64,000 nt of DNA, taken from NCBI GenBank assembly GCA_965263165.1, contig OZ253584.1:310001-374000 (forward strand), given 5' to 3'. This stretch comes from SAR202-VII-2 sp965263165. GTDB lineage: Bacteria; Chloroflexota; Dehalococcoidia; Lucifugimonadales; SAR202-VII-2. Under the pieces are notes generated by a model. It was not told where the DNA came from and ran no database searches. It saw nothing but the letters and a program-made list of their open reading frames with translations. A program made the translations under genes and the position numbers. This document shows positions 18,291 through 25,995 of this stretch, in pieces (within the stretch, counting starts at the first letter, position 1; every line of letters begins with the position of its first letter).

Positions 18291-19508
18291 ATGAGTTCCT
18301 CCTCTGCTCAGAAAGTGCTTTGTGTTCTTTATCCGGATCCGGTGACGGGGTTTCCTCCGAACTACGCCCGCGACAATATACCCGACCTTACTCGATATCC
18401 GGATGGTCAAACTCTACCTTCACCGGCTTCCATAGACTTCACCCCAGGTCACCTTCTAGGATCTGTTTCGGGCGGACTTGGCCTGGAGAGATTCCTGGGT
18501 GAACGGGGACATCGGTTCGTCGTAACGGCAGACAAGGATGGGCCTGATTCCGTCTTTGAAAGAGAGTTGGCAGACGCCGATATAGTCATCTCCCAACCCT
18601 TCTGGCCCGGGTATCTCACCGCCGAGCGCATTGAAAAGGCTTCCAATCTCAAGTTGGCAATAACTGCTGGCATTGGGTCGGACCATGTTGACCTTCAGGC
18701 GGCCATCGCCAGGAACATCACCGTATGTGAAGTGACTTGGTGCAACAGCATAAGCGTCGCGGAACATGCGGTCATGCAGATGCTGGCGCTGGTCAGGGAC
18801 TACATCCCCCAGTACGGTTGGGTCGTCAGGAGCGGTTGGAATATTGCCGACGCCGCTTCCAGGTCCTACGACATTGAGGGCATGAACGTTGGTGTAGTGG
18901 CGGCCGGCAGGATCGGCCTAGCGGTCCTGAAACGAATGAAGCCTTTCGATGTCGCGCTCCACTACACCGACAGGCATCGGCTTACAGCTGAAGTCGAGCA
19001 AGAACTGAGTCTGACGTTCCATGAAACCGTTGAGTCGCTGGTCAGTGCATGTGATGTGGTCAGCATCCATTGTCCTCTCCATCCCGAGACTGAGCATATG
19101 TTCAACGATGCCTTGATCAGTAAGATGAAGCGAGGCTCCTATATCGTAAACACTGCCCGCGGCAAAATCTGTGACCGGGACGCCATCGTAAGAGCTCTTG
19201 AGAGCGGCCAACTGGCAGGGTATGCGGGCGATGTTTGGTTTCCTCAGCCGGCGCCCAATGACCATCCCTGGAGAACCATGCCCAACCACGCCATGACTCC
19301 CCACACCTCGGGCACTTCCCTTTCAGCCCAAGCCCGCTACGCAGCGGGAGTCCGTGAGATTCTGGAATGCTGGCTGGACGGTCGGCCGATCAGGGAGGAG
19401 TACCTGATTGTGCAGGGAGGCGCCCTTGCTGGGACAGGAGCTCACTCTTACAGTGAAGGGAATGCTACAGGCGGTTCGGAGGAAGCGGCAAAGTTCACAG
19501 CCGGTTAG
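18291..19508 (+). CDS. fdh: NAD-dependent formate dehydrogenase
   Basis: A 405-residue D-2-hydroxyacid-dehydrogenase-fold enzyme that oxidises formate to CO2 and reduces NAD+ in the cytoplasm, without metal cofactors. Residues known from the well-studied Pseudomonas and yeast enzymes are present: N152 (WCNSISVAEH), the Rossmann turn AAGRIG at 204-209, acidic D227 (YTDRHR) selecting NAD over NADP, R290 (NTARGK) and H338 (PHTSG). The tail EYLIVQGGALAGTGAHSYS...NATGGSEEAAKF is the classic FDH C-terminus. Length matches the long bacterial form of about 400 residues. It is a single-gene unit with its own -10 element. It would supply NADH from formate or one-carbon breakdown. Confidence 0.95.
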   Translation: MSSSSAQKVLCVLYPDPVTGFPPNYARDNIPDLTRYPDGQTLPSPASIDFTPGHLLGSVSGGLGLERFLGERGHRFVVTADKDGPDSVFERELADADIVISQPFWPGYLTAERIEKASNLKLAITAGIGSDHVDLQAAIARNITVCEVTWCNSISVAEHAVMQMLALVRDYIPQYGWVVRSGWNIADAASRSYDIEGMNVGVVAAGRIGLAVLKRMKPFDVALHYTDRHRLTAEVEQELSLTFHETVESLVSACDVVSIHCPLHPETEHMFNDALISKMKRGSYIVNTARGKICDRDAIVRALESGQLAGYAGDVWFPQPAPNDHPWRTMPNHAMTPHTSGTSLSAQARYAAGVREILECWLDGRPIREEYLIVQGGALAGTGAHSYSEGNATGGSEEAAKFTAG

Positions 19509-19737
19509 GCGGGTTGAACTTGCCAAGGGCGGCAGCCGCGGCGGCGCCGTAACCCTGGACTCCAAACCCGCCGTCCCAATGGCGGAGAAGACGCGCACCG
19601 GCGATGACGTCCGGTTCACGCCGGTGGTGCGCTGGGAAGCCGAGCAGCGCACCGAATCGCTCGCCATCACCATCGAAGCGCTGGACGACAGCATGGCCGC
19701 ATCCGCGAGCTCGGTCGAGCGGCAGGGGTAGAATAGT

Positions 19738-19869
19738 ATGCCCAGCATCACAGCGAGGCTGTGCGCCCGGGCGCTGGTTCTGATGTTTGGCTTGGCTACG
19801 AGCGCTTGTCGAGGCGGCGTCGCCAACGCCCGCCCACTTGGAGAGCACTGTCATGCACCTGTCGTCTAG
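19738..19869 (+). pseudogene. Truncated lipoprotein leader
   Basis: A 43-codon frame starts MPSITARLCARALVLMFG and continues LATSACRGG, a textbook lipoprotein signal with lipobox ATSAC. It stops after 19 further residues, overlapping the start of the next lipoprotein gene. It may be the stump of an earlier binding protein gene or a leader peptide; no Shine-Dalgarno site is obvious. Confidence 0.35.
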
Positions 19870-21037
19870 AGAGCGGCTTCTTGCTTTCGCCTTGGCGCCG
19901 GTCCTGGCGGTGGCGGCCATGGCCTGCGCCGGCGGTGGTGACGGACAGCAGGCGGTCCCCTTCATGGTCGGGGTGTTGGAATCGCTGACGGGCCCCGGCG
20001 AGACCTACGGCACGGTGGCCGAGCGGGCCAAGCAGATGGCCGCCGATGAGATCAACGCCGCGGGCGGCATCAATGGGCGCAGCCTGGAGCTTGTCGTCGA
20101 GGACTCCAAATGCAGCGCCCAGGACGCCATTACGGCCTACAACAAGCTGACCGACGTGGACGGCATGAAGATTATCCTGGGAACCTCGTGCAGCGGCGCC
20201 ATGCTTGGCGTGGCCCCGCTGGCGGAGGCGGATGGGGTGGTCCTGTTCTCCGGACTGGCGAGCAACCCGGACATCGCCAACGCCGGCGACTACATCTTCC
20301 GCACGCAGATCAGCGATATTCAGGTGGGCATCGGCACAGGGAACGTTCTGTGGGCGGACGGGATCCGCGATCTGGCCACCATCACGGAGGCCACCGACTA
20401 CGCCGAGGGTGTGAGGCTCACGACGGTTGCCCAGTTCGAGAAACGCGGCGGCAGGATCGTGGCCGGGGAGCGGTACACATCCGATGCCACCGACTTCAGG
20501 TCGCAACTGGGGAAGCTGTTCGCCGCCAATCCGGACGCGCTCCATCTCGCGCCGCAGTCCGAATTCTCGGCGGGGGCCATTATCAAGCAGGCGCGGGAGG
20601 TGGGCTACAAAGGGCCGATCTACGCGGAAACAGTGTCGTTGGGAACGACTGCCCTGGAAGTGGCCGGCGACGCAGCGACGGGCATGAAGGCCATCACGGC
20701 TGACCTGGACCCCGGCAACGCGAAGGCGCAGGAGGTGCTGGCCAACTTCAGGGAGCGCCATAACTACATCTCGCTGCCGTGGCATCTGGGGTCCGCATAC
20801 GACGACGTTTACATCACAGCCGAGTGCCTCAGGCAGACCAACGATGACCAGGATGCGGACGCCTTCCGGGACTGTCTGTACGGCATCACCTGGAGCGGCG
20901 CGCTCGGAGACAACTACAGCTTCGACGCCGACGGTGAGGTCGTAGGTCTCTCCCGGGTGGTGGTGGAGGTCCTCCCGACAGCCGAGCGGACCGCTCTCAA
21001 GGGATACAAGGTGCTCGGACCGGTCCCAACCCAGTAG
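19853..21037 (+). CDS. Branched-chain amino acid-type ABC substrate-binding lipoprotein
   Basis: The frame is open from 19787, but ATG 19853 gives a proper lipoprotein signal, with lipobox residues AMAC ending at C25 (AVAAMACAGGGD). The 394-residue product has the type I periplasmic binding fold of the LivJ/LivK family: VGVLESLTGPGETYG at the start, then AADEINAAGGINGR, LELVVEDSKC and ILGTSCSGAMLGVAPLAE. These proteins bind amino acids, amides or related small ligands outside the membrane and pass them to a Liv-type ABC transporter. No Liv permease or ATPase genes are adjacent, so the transporter is encoded elsewhere or the protein serves sensing. Ligand unknown. Confidence 0.85.
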   Translation: MHLSSRERLLAFALAPVLAVAAMACAGGGDGQQAVPFMVGVLESLTGPGETYGTVAERAKQMAADEINAAGGINGRSLELVVEDSKCSAQDAITAYNKLTDVDGMKIILGTSCSGAMLGVAPLAEADGVVLFSGLASNPDIANAGDYIFRTQISDIQVGIGTGNVLWADGIRDLATITEATDYAEGVRLTTVAQFEKRGGRIVAGERYTSDATDFRSQLGKLFAANPDALHLAPQSEFSAGAIIKQAREVGYKGPIYAETVSLGTTALEVAGDAATGMKAITADLDPGNAKAQEVLANFRERHNYISLPWHLGSAYDDVYITAECLRQTNDDQDADAFRDCLYGITWSGALGDNYSFDADGEVVGLSRVVVEVLPTAERTALKGYKVLGPVPTQ

Positions 21038-21119
21038 AGACCTTTGCATTACCTGCATCATGCGTATCACGCGCAAATGGCTTCATTCTTACCGACAATA
21101 CCTCGCGTCAACCCGGCGT

Positions 21120-21190
21120 GGCGCCACGAAATCCCTGCCCCCGAGTACGAGGGCAGGTTAGGAAGCGTCCCTACCCCCCCCCCCCCCCCC
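21120..21190 (+). repeat. Dispersed repeat copy ending in a C17 tract
   Basis: The text CCCCCGAGTACGAGGGCAGG...TTAGGAAGCGTCCC recurs in variant form near 25450-25485 and, reversed, near 52985-53025. It ends in 17 uninterrupted C (21174-21190). The homopolymer directly precedes the permease-tail fragment. Confidence 0.6.
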
Positions 21191-21307
21191 GTTCCCGATG
21201 AGCGCGAGGTGTCGTTCCGCCTGTTGCGGCACTACGCATCTTCGGCGCGCCACCAGAAGTATCACGGCATAGACATCGTTACGGTAGACGGCAGGGGCCC
21301 GCGTTAA
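21191..21307 (+). pseudogene. Orphan fragment of the NCS2-permease C-terminal tail
   Basis: The plus frame reads VPDEREVSFRLLRHYASS, then ARHQKYHGIDIVTVDGRG, and stops. This closely matches the last 40 residues of the permease at 37.6-39.4 kb (IPAENETSLRLLRSYASS, VQHQQYHDTEIITV). Nothing of the permease body precedes it. It is therefore a decayed relict or a copied 3' end carried with the flanking repeat. Confidence 0.65.
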
Positions 21308-21744
21308 CGCAGTCCCCTGCCGCCGCGAAGAGTGAGGCCACAAGGTTGGGCGGAGATGCGGCCCCCTGTACAGACGGTCCGTATCGCCACCCTCCAGCCG
21401 GGCTTCCCTGTGCCGCTGCCCCATCGCCCCCACAAAGCGCCATGTTCCACTTTCCCCATTTCGTAGCTGCGACTGCCCCATGACCGTGGAAGGAGCACCG
21501 GAATCGGATTGCTTGCGCTGATTTAGCAGGACGCTTCGTTCACCCCCGATTCCAGCTACGGAATCGCCCGAGCTGCAACTTGCGTCTCCGTGGGACCTCC
21601 TGTACACGGGTATGACACCGCCGACGACCCCGCGAATCTCGCGCCCTGTGAGGGGCCTGTGCGCGAGCCCTCCTTGCCCGTTTCCCCACCGAATCGGCCA
21701 TTCGCCACTTGCATATGATTCCGTACTTGGAATATTGTGTGCTC
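21308..21744. other. Non-coding stretch before the toxin-antitoxin pair
   Basis: No convincing gene on either strand. A weak promoter-like pair (TTGCAT near 21710 and AATATT near 21731) precedes the HigB-like start. No repeat shared with the other hubs was seen. Confidence 0.35.
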
Positions 21745-22104
21745 ATGCCTTGGGAGGTAGAGTACACGGACGAGTTCGGGCAGTGGTGGCAGGCGCTCTC
21801 GGAGGGCCAGCAGGACGCCGTGGCCGCCAGGGTGGAGTTGCTGATGGAACACGGCCCCAACCTGCCGTACCCCTACTGCTCGGACATCAGAAGCTCACGT
21901 CACGGGGTCATGCGAGAGCTTCGGGCGCAGAGCGGCGGCAGGCCCATCCGGGTCTTCTACGCCTTCGACCCCAGGCGAACGTCGATCCTGCTCATCGGAG
22001 GGGACAAGAGGGGCAACGACCGGTTCTATGAGGAGTACATGCCGGTGGCCGACGACCTCTACGACGAGCATCTGGAAGAACTGCTAAAGGAGGGGCTGAT
22101 CTAA
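21745..22104 (+). CDS. HigB/RelE-like toxin (phage-derived Gp49 type)
   Basis: I use the ATG at 21745 (MPWEVEYTDEFGQWWQALS), giving 119 residues, rather than the frame opening at 21709. The sequence has the Gp49/HigB plan: an N-terminal helical hairpin (LSEGQQDAVAARVELLMEHG), then MRELRAQSGGRPIRVFYAFD and ILLIGGDKRGNDRFYEEYMP. These toxins are ribosome-dependent mRNA endonucleases of the RelE fold. The gene overlaps the downstream antitoxin by one base (TAATG), with the toxin first, as in HigBA modules. Confidence 0.85.
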   Translation: MPWEVEYTDEFGQWWQALSEGQQDAVAARVELLMEHGPNLPYPYCSDIRSSRHGVMRELRAQSGGRPIRVFYAFDPRRTSILLIGGDKRGNDRFYEEYMPVADDLYDEHLEELLKEGLI

Positions 22105-22439
22105 TGAGTGGACGCCATCCGTTCAGCGAGCTGACCAAGGACTTCACGCCGGAGCGCCGACAGCGCATCGACGAAATGAAGAGGGAGTTGCTCGCCGAGA
22201 TGCCATTGCACGAGCTTCGCCGGGCGCGGGAGTTGACCCAGCGGGACATGGCGAAGATGCTGAAGGTGAATCAGCCCGCCGTGTCCAAGATGGAACAGCG
22301 GGCCGACATGTACGTGTCGAGCCTCCGGTCCTACATCGAGGCTGTGGGCGGCAAGCTGAAGATCGTCGCCGAGTTTCCCGAGGGCGAGGTCGCCATCACC
22401 AACTTCTCCGAAGTGGGAGAGGATGAGGACATCCCGTAG
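22104..22439 (+). CDS. HigA-like XRE antitoxin
   Basis: A 111-residue protein with a helix-turn-helix at residues about 36-70 (ELRRARELTQRDMAKMLK, then NQPAVSKMEQ). The C-terminal part (YIEAVGGKLKIVAEFPEGE) is typical of antitoxins paired with Gp49-type toxins. It should neutralise the upstream toxin and repress the operon. The start codon overlaps the toxin stop. Confidence 0.88.
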   Translation: MSGRHPFSELTKDFTPERRQRIDEMKRELLAEMPLHELRRARELTQRDMAKMLKVNQPAVSKMEQRADMYVSSLRSYIEAVGGKLKIVAEFPEGEVAITNFSEVGEDEDIP

Positions 22440-22459
22440 AAGGGCAAGAGAGGCAATAG

Positions 22460-23227
22460 ATGGCATCTCACTTGAATCTGGACAAGATATTCGCGTCGGA
22501 TGCAAAGGTACTCGTAGATGCGCGCGAAAAGGCGCGAACTGTCCACAAGTCAGACATCAGAGCGGCTGGCAACGAAGTCGAAGTACCAGTGCGTGACTAT
22601 CTGAGACGTATGTTGCCTCCCAGATATTACGTCACACACGGACATCTCATTGATACAGGGCAGCGCGTCAGTCCTCAGTTGGATGTCATTATCGCCGACA
22701 ATTTCAGCTTGCCGTCGTTGCTCACCACAAGAGACGGGACCGAGTATGTTCCGGCGACATCTGTTCTTGCTGTTGGTGAAGTGAAATCGACGTACTCTCA
22801 TTCAAGGAAGGACTACGAGTGCTTCCATAAGAAGCTGGTCACAATTTCCCAGATGCACCGACCCCTTGTTGAGAACACTGTACATCAAGGCATCAGTGGT
22901 TCTTCCAGCATAAGAGACACAGTGCTGGGCAGCTCAAACAAGTACCTGAATAATCTCTATTCGTTTCTGTTCTCCGTAGATGGTGGCGACTTCGGCTTCG
23001 GGAAAGTCAGGAACCTCTTGGCTTTAACCGACATCAACCAGTTGCCGAATTCGGCAATATTTTTGAATATGGGCATTGTTGCGTACGCTAATCGTAGTCG
23101 TCTAGGAGGACTGCATAAGTATCCGAATGAAGTCAGTAGCAATGATTATGGCTGGTGTTTCTTGGAAACCGTAGGCCCTGAAGAGGGATCAGTGGAGGGC
23201 GCGAATCTATCGTTCTTGTACGCATAG
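22460..23227 (+). CDS. DUF6602-like protein, possible PD-(D/E)XK nuclease fold
   Basis: A 255-residue protein. The pattern GNEVEVPVRDYLRRMLPPRY, then VTHGHLID, QLDVIIAD and VGEVKST resembles the family I know as DUF6602. E39 or E41, D75 and E107-x-K109 line up with the catalytic acid-D-ExK pattern of restriction-like nucleases. The gene starts 20 bases after the antitoxin and is less GC-rich than its neighbours, suggesting recent arrival with the toxin-antitoxin cargo. Activity is unproven; a structural or regulatory role is possible. Confidence 0.6.
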   Translation: MASHLNLDKIFASDAKVLVDAREKARTVHKSDIRAAGNEVEVPVRDYLRRMLPPRYYVTHGHLIDTGQRVSPQLDVIIADNFSLPSLLTTRDGTEYVPATSVLAVGEVKSTYSHSRKDYECFHKKLVTISQMHRPLVENTVHQGISGSSSIRDTVLGSSNKYLNNLYSFLFSVDGGDFGFGKVRNLLALTDINQLPNSAIFLNMGIVAYANRSRLGGLHKYPNEVSSNDYGWCFLETVGPEEGSVEGANLSFLYA

Positions 23228-23429
23228 TTGATTTCTCACCTTTCAGGGTCTCACTTGGAACCGCCGAACATCTATGAGTATATGGCCGACAAATTCGTAT
23301 TCCGTAAGTCGTCCTTGATGTGGGCGGACCAATAGCCGAAGGGACAGCATTGAGTTCTGCTTGACTCATGATGAGATAAGCCGACTTGAAAGCCATAAAT
23401 TGCTGAAGGCACAGTAGACCAAGGAGGAC

Positions 23430-23807
23430 AGCACAAAGAAGAAGCATCTACAGCCGCTCACACCGGCGGCGCTGTACGCCAGGGTGTCCAGCGACCGGCA
23501 GGACGTGGACCTGTCCGTGTCCGCCCAGCTACGGGCGCTCAAGGACTACGCCAGGGCCAACGGCTACTCCGTGGCCCGCGAGTACGTAGACGAGGCCGAG
23601 AGCGGCCGAGTCGCCAACCGGCCCCAGTTCAGGGAGATGATCGAGGAGGGCAGCAGGCCGAAGGCCCCCTTCGAGGTCATCCTCGTATGGAAATTCAGCC
23701 GATTCACCAGGAAGCGCGAGCACGCCGTAGCGTTCAAGTCCCAGCTGCAGCGCAAGGGCATCCATGTGGTGTCCATCACCGAGCAGCCCCACCAACGTAT
23801 ACGATAG
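23430..23807 (+). pseudogene. N-terminal fragment of a large serine recombinase
   Basis: The frame reads LYARVSSDRQDVDLSVSAQL, then ALKDYARANGY, EYVDEAESGRVANRPQF, VWKFSRFTRKREHA and VVSITEQ. This is the resolvase catalytic domain with its nucleophile serine in ARVSS. Identity to the family stops after ITEQ (about 23790), and the frame ends within eight residues. No convincing start codon lies in frame: an AAG sits where ATG might be expected. The missing DNA-binding half is of the type found at 13.43-13.79 kb on the opposite strand. Confidence 0.8.
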
Positions 23808-24063
23808 ACAGAACTGTGTTCGAGATGTGGCTCGGCGGACTGTGAACCTGCAGTGGCTGCCGATTTAAGACAAACCCGAGTGATGGGGCTGTCTCCTTCA
23901 CCGGGCCTTGCCATATCATATAAGCCAGTGAACCTAGTTGCGTTGGTGGGACAGGCGGCAATTCCAACATGGAAGCAGTGGGATCGTCAGGCCCAGGGCC
24001 TTCGTGGAACAAAGGGAAAGGGGATGCGAGAAGACTTGCCCTGGCGTCTGGCAGAGAGATAGC

Positions 24064-24705
24064 TTGTTGAGCACGCTGGCGCTGGCAGTCTTAGGGCCGC
24101 TCATAGCTTCGGCCATTTTGGGTCTCATAGGCTATGGAATCTACCTGTATCGCAGTCGCCTTAAGGTTTCGCTGACAACACACGGAGAAAGGTCACGTTC
24201 GGACTTCGGCATCCGCATAAGCATCACCAACCACGGTAAGATTCCAGTCATCGTGGACTCTTGGAAGGTTCACACGCCTTGGGGGTTGCCGCCAGAACTC
24301 GCCAAAAAGTTCGGCAAGCCGGAACCGTCGCCACCAATTCGCTTCCGCTCAATCCGGCGCTTGGCTTGGCGGTGCATCGGCCGCTTACTACACAAGTGGA
24401 ACCGTACAGCACAGGCGAATGCCCTTAGACGGGCGCTCGCTGATTCAATGCTTGGTGAACTACATTTGCGATACCCAATACTGGGACCCGGAACCACTCA
24501 ACGCGTTGACCCAGGAGAAAGCATCGTAGGCGCCTTTCCTCGTGTCAGTAACAGCCCATCATTGTTGGCCAATGCTTCCGACACACCCTTCACCATCGTC
24601 CCCTCTTGCCATATCGTCGGCCACCGACGTTGCGTTTGGGGTTTGCCCAGCACCGTGACCGTTCGCGACGACGGGTCCATTGGGATACTGTTCAAATTGA
24701 CTTAA
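24064..24705 (+). CDS. Single-pass membrane protein of unknown family
   Basis: The frame is open from 23938, but the credible part starts at one of two adjacent TTG codons (24064 or 24067), with LSTLALAVLGPLIASAILGL forming a transmembrane helix. About 212 residues in all. The rest is cytoplasmic or external, with a beta-rich start (VSLTTHGERSRSDFGIRISI, TNHGKIPVIVDSWKVHT) that recalls membrane-anchored proteins sensing extracellular conditions. No family recognised. It lies between recombinase debris and a repeat hub, so it may be mobile cargo. Confidence 0.5.
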   Translation: MLSTLALAVLGPLIASAILGLIGYGIYLYRSRLKVSLTTHGERSRSDFGIRISITNHGKIPVIVDSWKVHTPWGLPPELAKKFGKPEPSPPIRFRSIRRLAWRCIGRLLHKWNRTAQANALRRALADSMLGELHLRYPILGPGTTQRVDPGESIVGAFPRVSNSPSLLANASDTPFTIVPSCHIVGHRRCVWGLPSTVTVRDDGSIGILFKLT

Positions 24706-24839
24706 CCCTTCGCGGACGATTAGGAAGTGGCCCCACCTACGCGGGTTCGAACCAATCTATCACACCATCCGGCGCAAGCTCGCTAGTCCGGCGCGCTGCG
24801 CCAATGAGAAACTGCGACCGTCCCCGCTCGCTACCTCTC

Positions 24840-24990
24840 TCCCCAAAGTGGCGTGCAGGGGCGCAGCCCCCGCCGGGGGTACAGCGAGTCCCCCTGTTCT
24901 GGAAAACGTTGGAGGGTGGAGCGGGCGGGATAGCCGCGCTGGCCAAGCCAGACCCTCCGCTGAAGGAGGGCGCAGGCCAAAACAAGACTC
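24840..24990 (-). repeat. GC-rich dispersed repeat, copy 1
   Basis: Reading on the minus strand: a CCTTCAGCGGAGGGTCTGGC block, then a CCACCCTCCAACGTTTTCC block, a CCCCGGCGGGGGCTGCGCC core, then CCCCTGCACGCCACTTTGGG. The same blocks occur in the same order near 35640-35790 and 37385-37560. It contains a strong GGCGGGGGCTGCGCCCCC hairpin core. No coding function is apparent. Confidence 0.7.
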
Positions 24991-25017
24991 TCCCCTCCCA
25001 TCCCCGCCACCGCCTAC

Positions 25018-25046
25018 TTGCAAAATAAGAACGAGTGTGCTATAGT
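25018..25046 (+). promoter_or_regulatory. Repeat-borne sigma-70-like promoter, copy a
   Basis: TTGCAA (25018-25023), a 17-base spacer and TATAGT (25041-25046). The same layout, with the identical hexamers and spacing, is present in the repeats at 35550-35578 and 53635-53663. An ATG follows six bases after the -10. Confidence 0.55.
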
Positions 25047-25052
25047 ACCCCC

Positions 25053-25250
25053 ATGAAGTGGGCTGCCGGCCCGCTTCTCCTCCTCGGAGCCTGCCGCATA
25101 CATGAGCACTGTGGGCTAACCATAGAGAATCCCCCTGTGGCAGGGGCGCTGAGGGAACACCCCAAGGGGCAAGACCCTCCGAGGAAGGTTTGGGACCGGA
25201 GCGACCGCCGCTGTAAGGCACAGGCTCTTTGGAGCCATCCAACTCAGTAA
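25053..25250 (+). CDS. Leaderless mini-ORF in R1 module
   Basis: 65 codons beginning MKWAAGPLLLLGACRIHEH. The start resembles a very short lipoprotein signal with LGAC. It begins six bases after the repeat's -10 hexamer, so it would be translated from a leaderless message. The copy at 53.44-53.63 kb keeps frame and most residues (GALRE.PKGQDPPRK in both), but the copy at 35.5 kb has a stop at codon 3. It may equally be an untranslated structured RNA. Confidence 0.3.
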   Translation: MKWAAGPLLLLGACRIHEHCGLTIENPPVAGALREHPKGQDPPRKVWDRSDRRCKAQALWSHPTQ

Positions 25251-25351
25251 CGGCTCGTAACGTCTGGTAACAACTGGTAACGGTTCCATAACGGCTTTGT
25301 AACGACGCGTAATGGCTTTGTAACGGCTGGTAATGCCTTTGTAACGGCTCC
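25247..25351 (+). repeat. GTAACGGCT array, ten units
   Basis: Ten imperfect units of 10-11 bases (GTAACGGCTC, GTAACGTCTG, GTAACAACTG and so on), so each GTAAC sits on about the same face of the helix. The array is the third part of the R1 module. No spacers, so it is not CRISPR. Confidence 0.8.
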
Positions 25352-25439
25352 ACGCCTACGGAGCGCCGGAGGAGAAGAAAACGCAGTAACACATACAATC
25401 AAAGAACGAGGTTGACGCCGGGAGAAACTCCTCTCTTCC

Positions 25440-25534
25440 TGCCCGGGTGCTCGGGGAAAGGTTGGGAAGCGTCCCCATCCCCCAAGCAGGGTGCAGGGGG
25501 CGCAGCCCCCGCCGGGGGTACAGCGAGTCCCCCT
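25440..25534 (-). repeat. GC-rich dispersed repeat, copy 2 (short)
   Basis: Contains the core CGCAGCCCCCGCCGGGGG and the AAGCGTCCCCATCCCCCAAG arm. Here the core follows the R1 type 1 tail and runs straight into a promoterless R1 type 2 copy, so the two families are interleaved. Confidence 0.65.
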
Positions 25535-25995
25535 GTACTGAGGGCTAACCATAGAGAATCCCCCTGTGGCAGGGGCGCTGAGGGAACACCCCAAGGGGCA
25601 AGACCCTCCGAGGAAGGCTGGGGCCGGAGCGAATGCCGTTGTAAGGCACAGGCTCTTTGGAGCCGCTGAGGCTCGTCTCGGTTTCGCCATCGCTCGCGAC
25701 GGCTCTGTCTCAGATCTGTCCCGGCTCCGTCACGGCTCCCTTCGAGGGCCCGCTGGTAAACGTCGCGAAGTGTCGCCAACTGTCCCACAGTTGTGACATC
25801 TGTCCCCTGGAGTGCTATGGATTACCGCTCTCGCTCTCGCCGCCTACCGCGCAAACCACGCAGGGCGCGACGCCTACAGGCAGGAGCGCAGTGGGTTCCG
25901 GGGCGGGACGGATATCCGGACGGTGAAGCGGCCCCGGCGCTGGCGTCGCCGGGCCCGTATCGGCGAGAGGCTGAAGGCGCTCGCCGGCGCCTGAT
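25535..25995 (+). repeat. R1 module, type 2, copy b (lacks promoter end)
   Basis: Begins in the middle of the conserved block (GGGCTAACCATAGAGAATCC). The array is of the GTCAC/TGTC kind (TCCGTCACGGCTCCCTTCGA) and the tail holds the open frame at 25812-25994. The minus-strand copy at 53.0-53.66 kb matches over the array and the tail (GTGCTATGGACTACCG against GTGCTATGGATTACCG). Confidence 0.65.
25812..25994 (+). pseudogene. Shortened repeat-borne ORF (DAYR...TDIRTVKRPR)
   Basis: A 60-codon frame reading AAYRANHAGRDAYRQERSGF, then TDIRTVKRPRRWRRRA. The homologous frame at 53.0-53.3 kb is longer and includes a possible zinc-binding segment (ALSCSGRCRMAAHRA) that is deleted here. Both appear to be relics of one small DNA-binding-type gene. 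Confidence 0.4.

Larger units (their letters stand above)
25017..25425 (+). repeat. R1 module, type 1, copy a
   Basis: A composite repeat: promoter-like start, a conserved block of about 200 bases with hairpins CCCCTGTGGCAGGGG and GGCTCTTTGGAGCC, a GTAAC array, and a tail containing CAATCAAAGAACGAGGTTGA. The copy at 35.15-35.58 kb has all four parts in the same order on the opposite strand. No transposase lies inside, so the module looks like a MITE or retron-like non-autonomous element. Confidence 0.7.

Noticed and set aside
19796..21076. 426-residue minus-strand frame
   Set aside because: Antisense of the binding-protein gene without any protein-family features.
25247..25351. Possible CRISPR array
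   Set aside because: Units are 10-11 bases with no unique spacers, and no cas genes lie in the window.
25541..25680. Cobalamin or other known riboswitch in the R1 conserved block
   Set aside because: Hairpins are present, but the B12-box and other known consensus strings are not, and no regulated gene follows.
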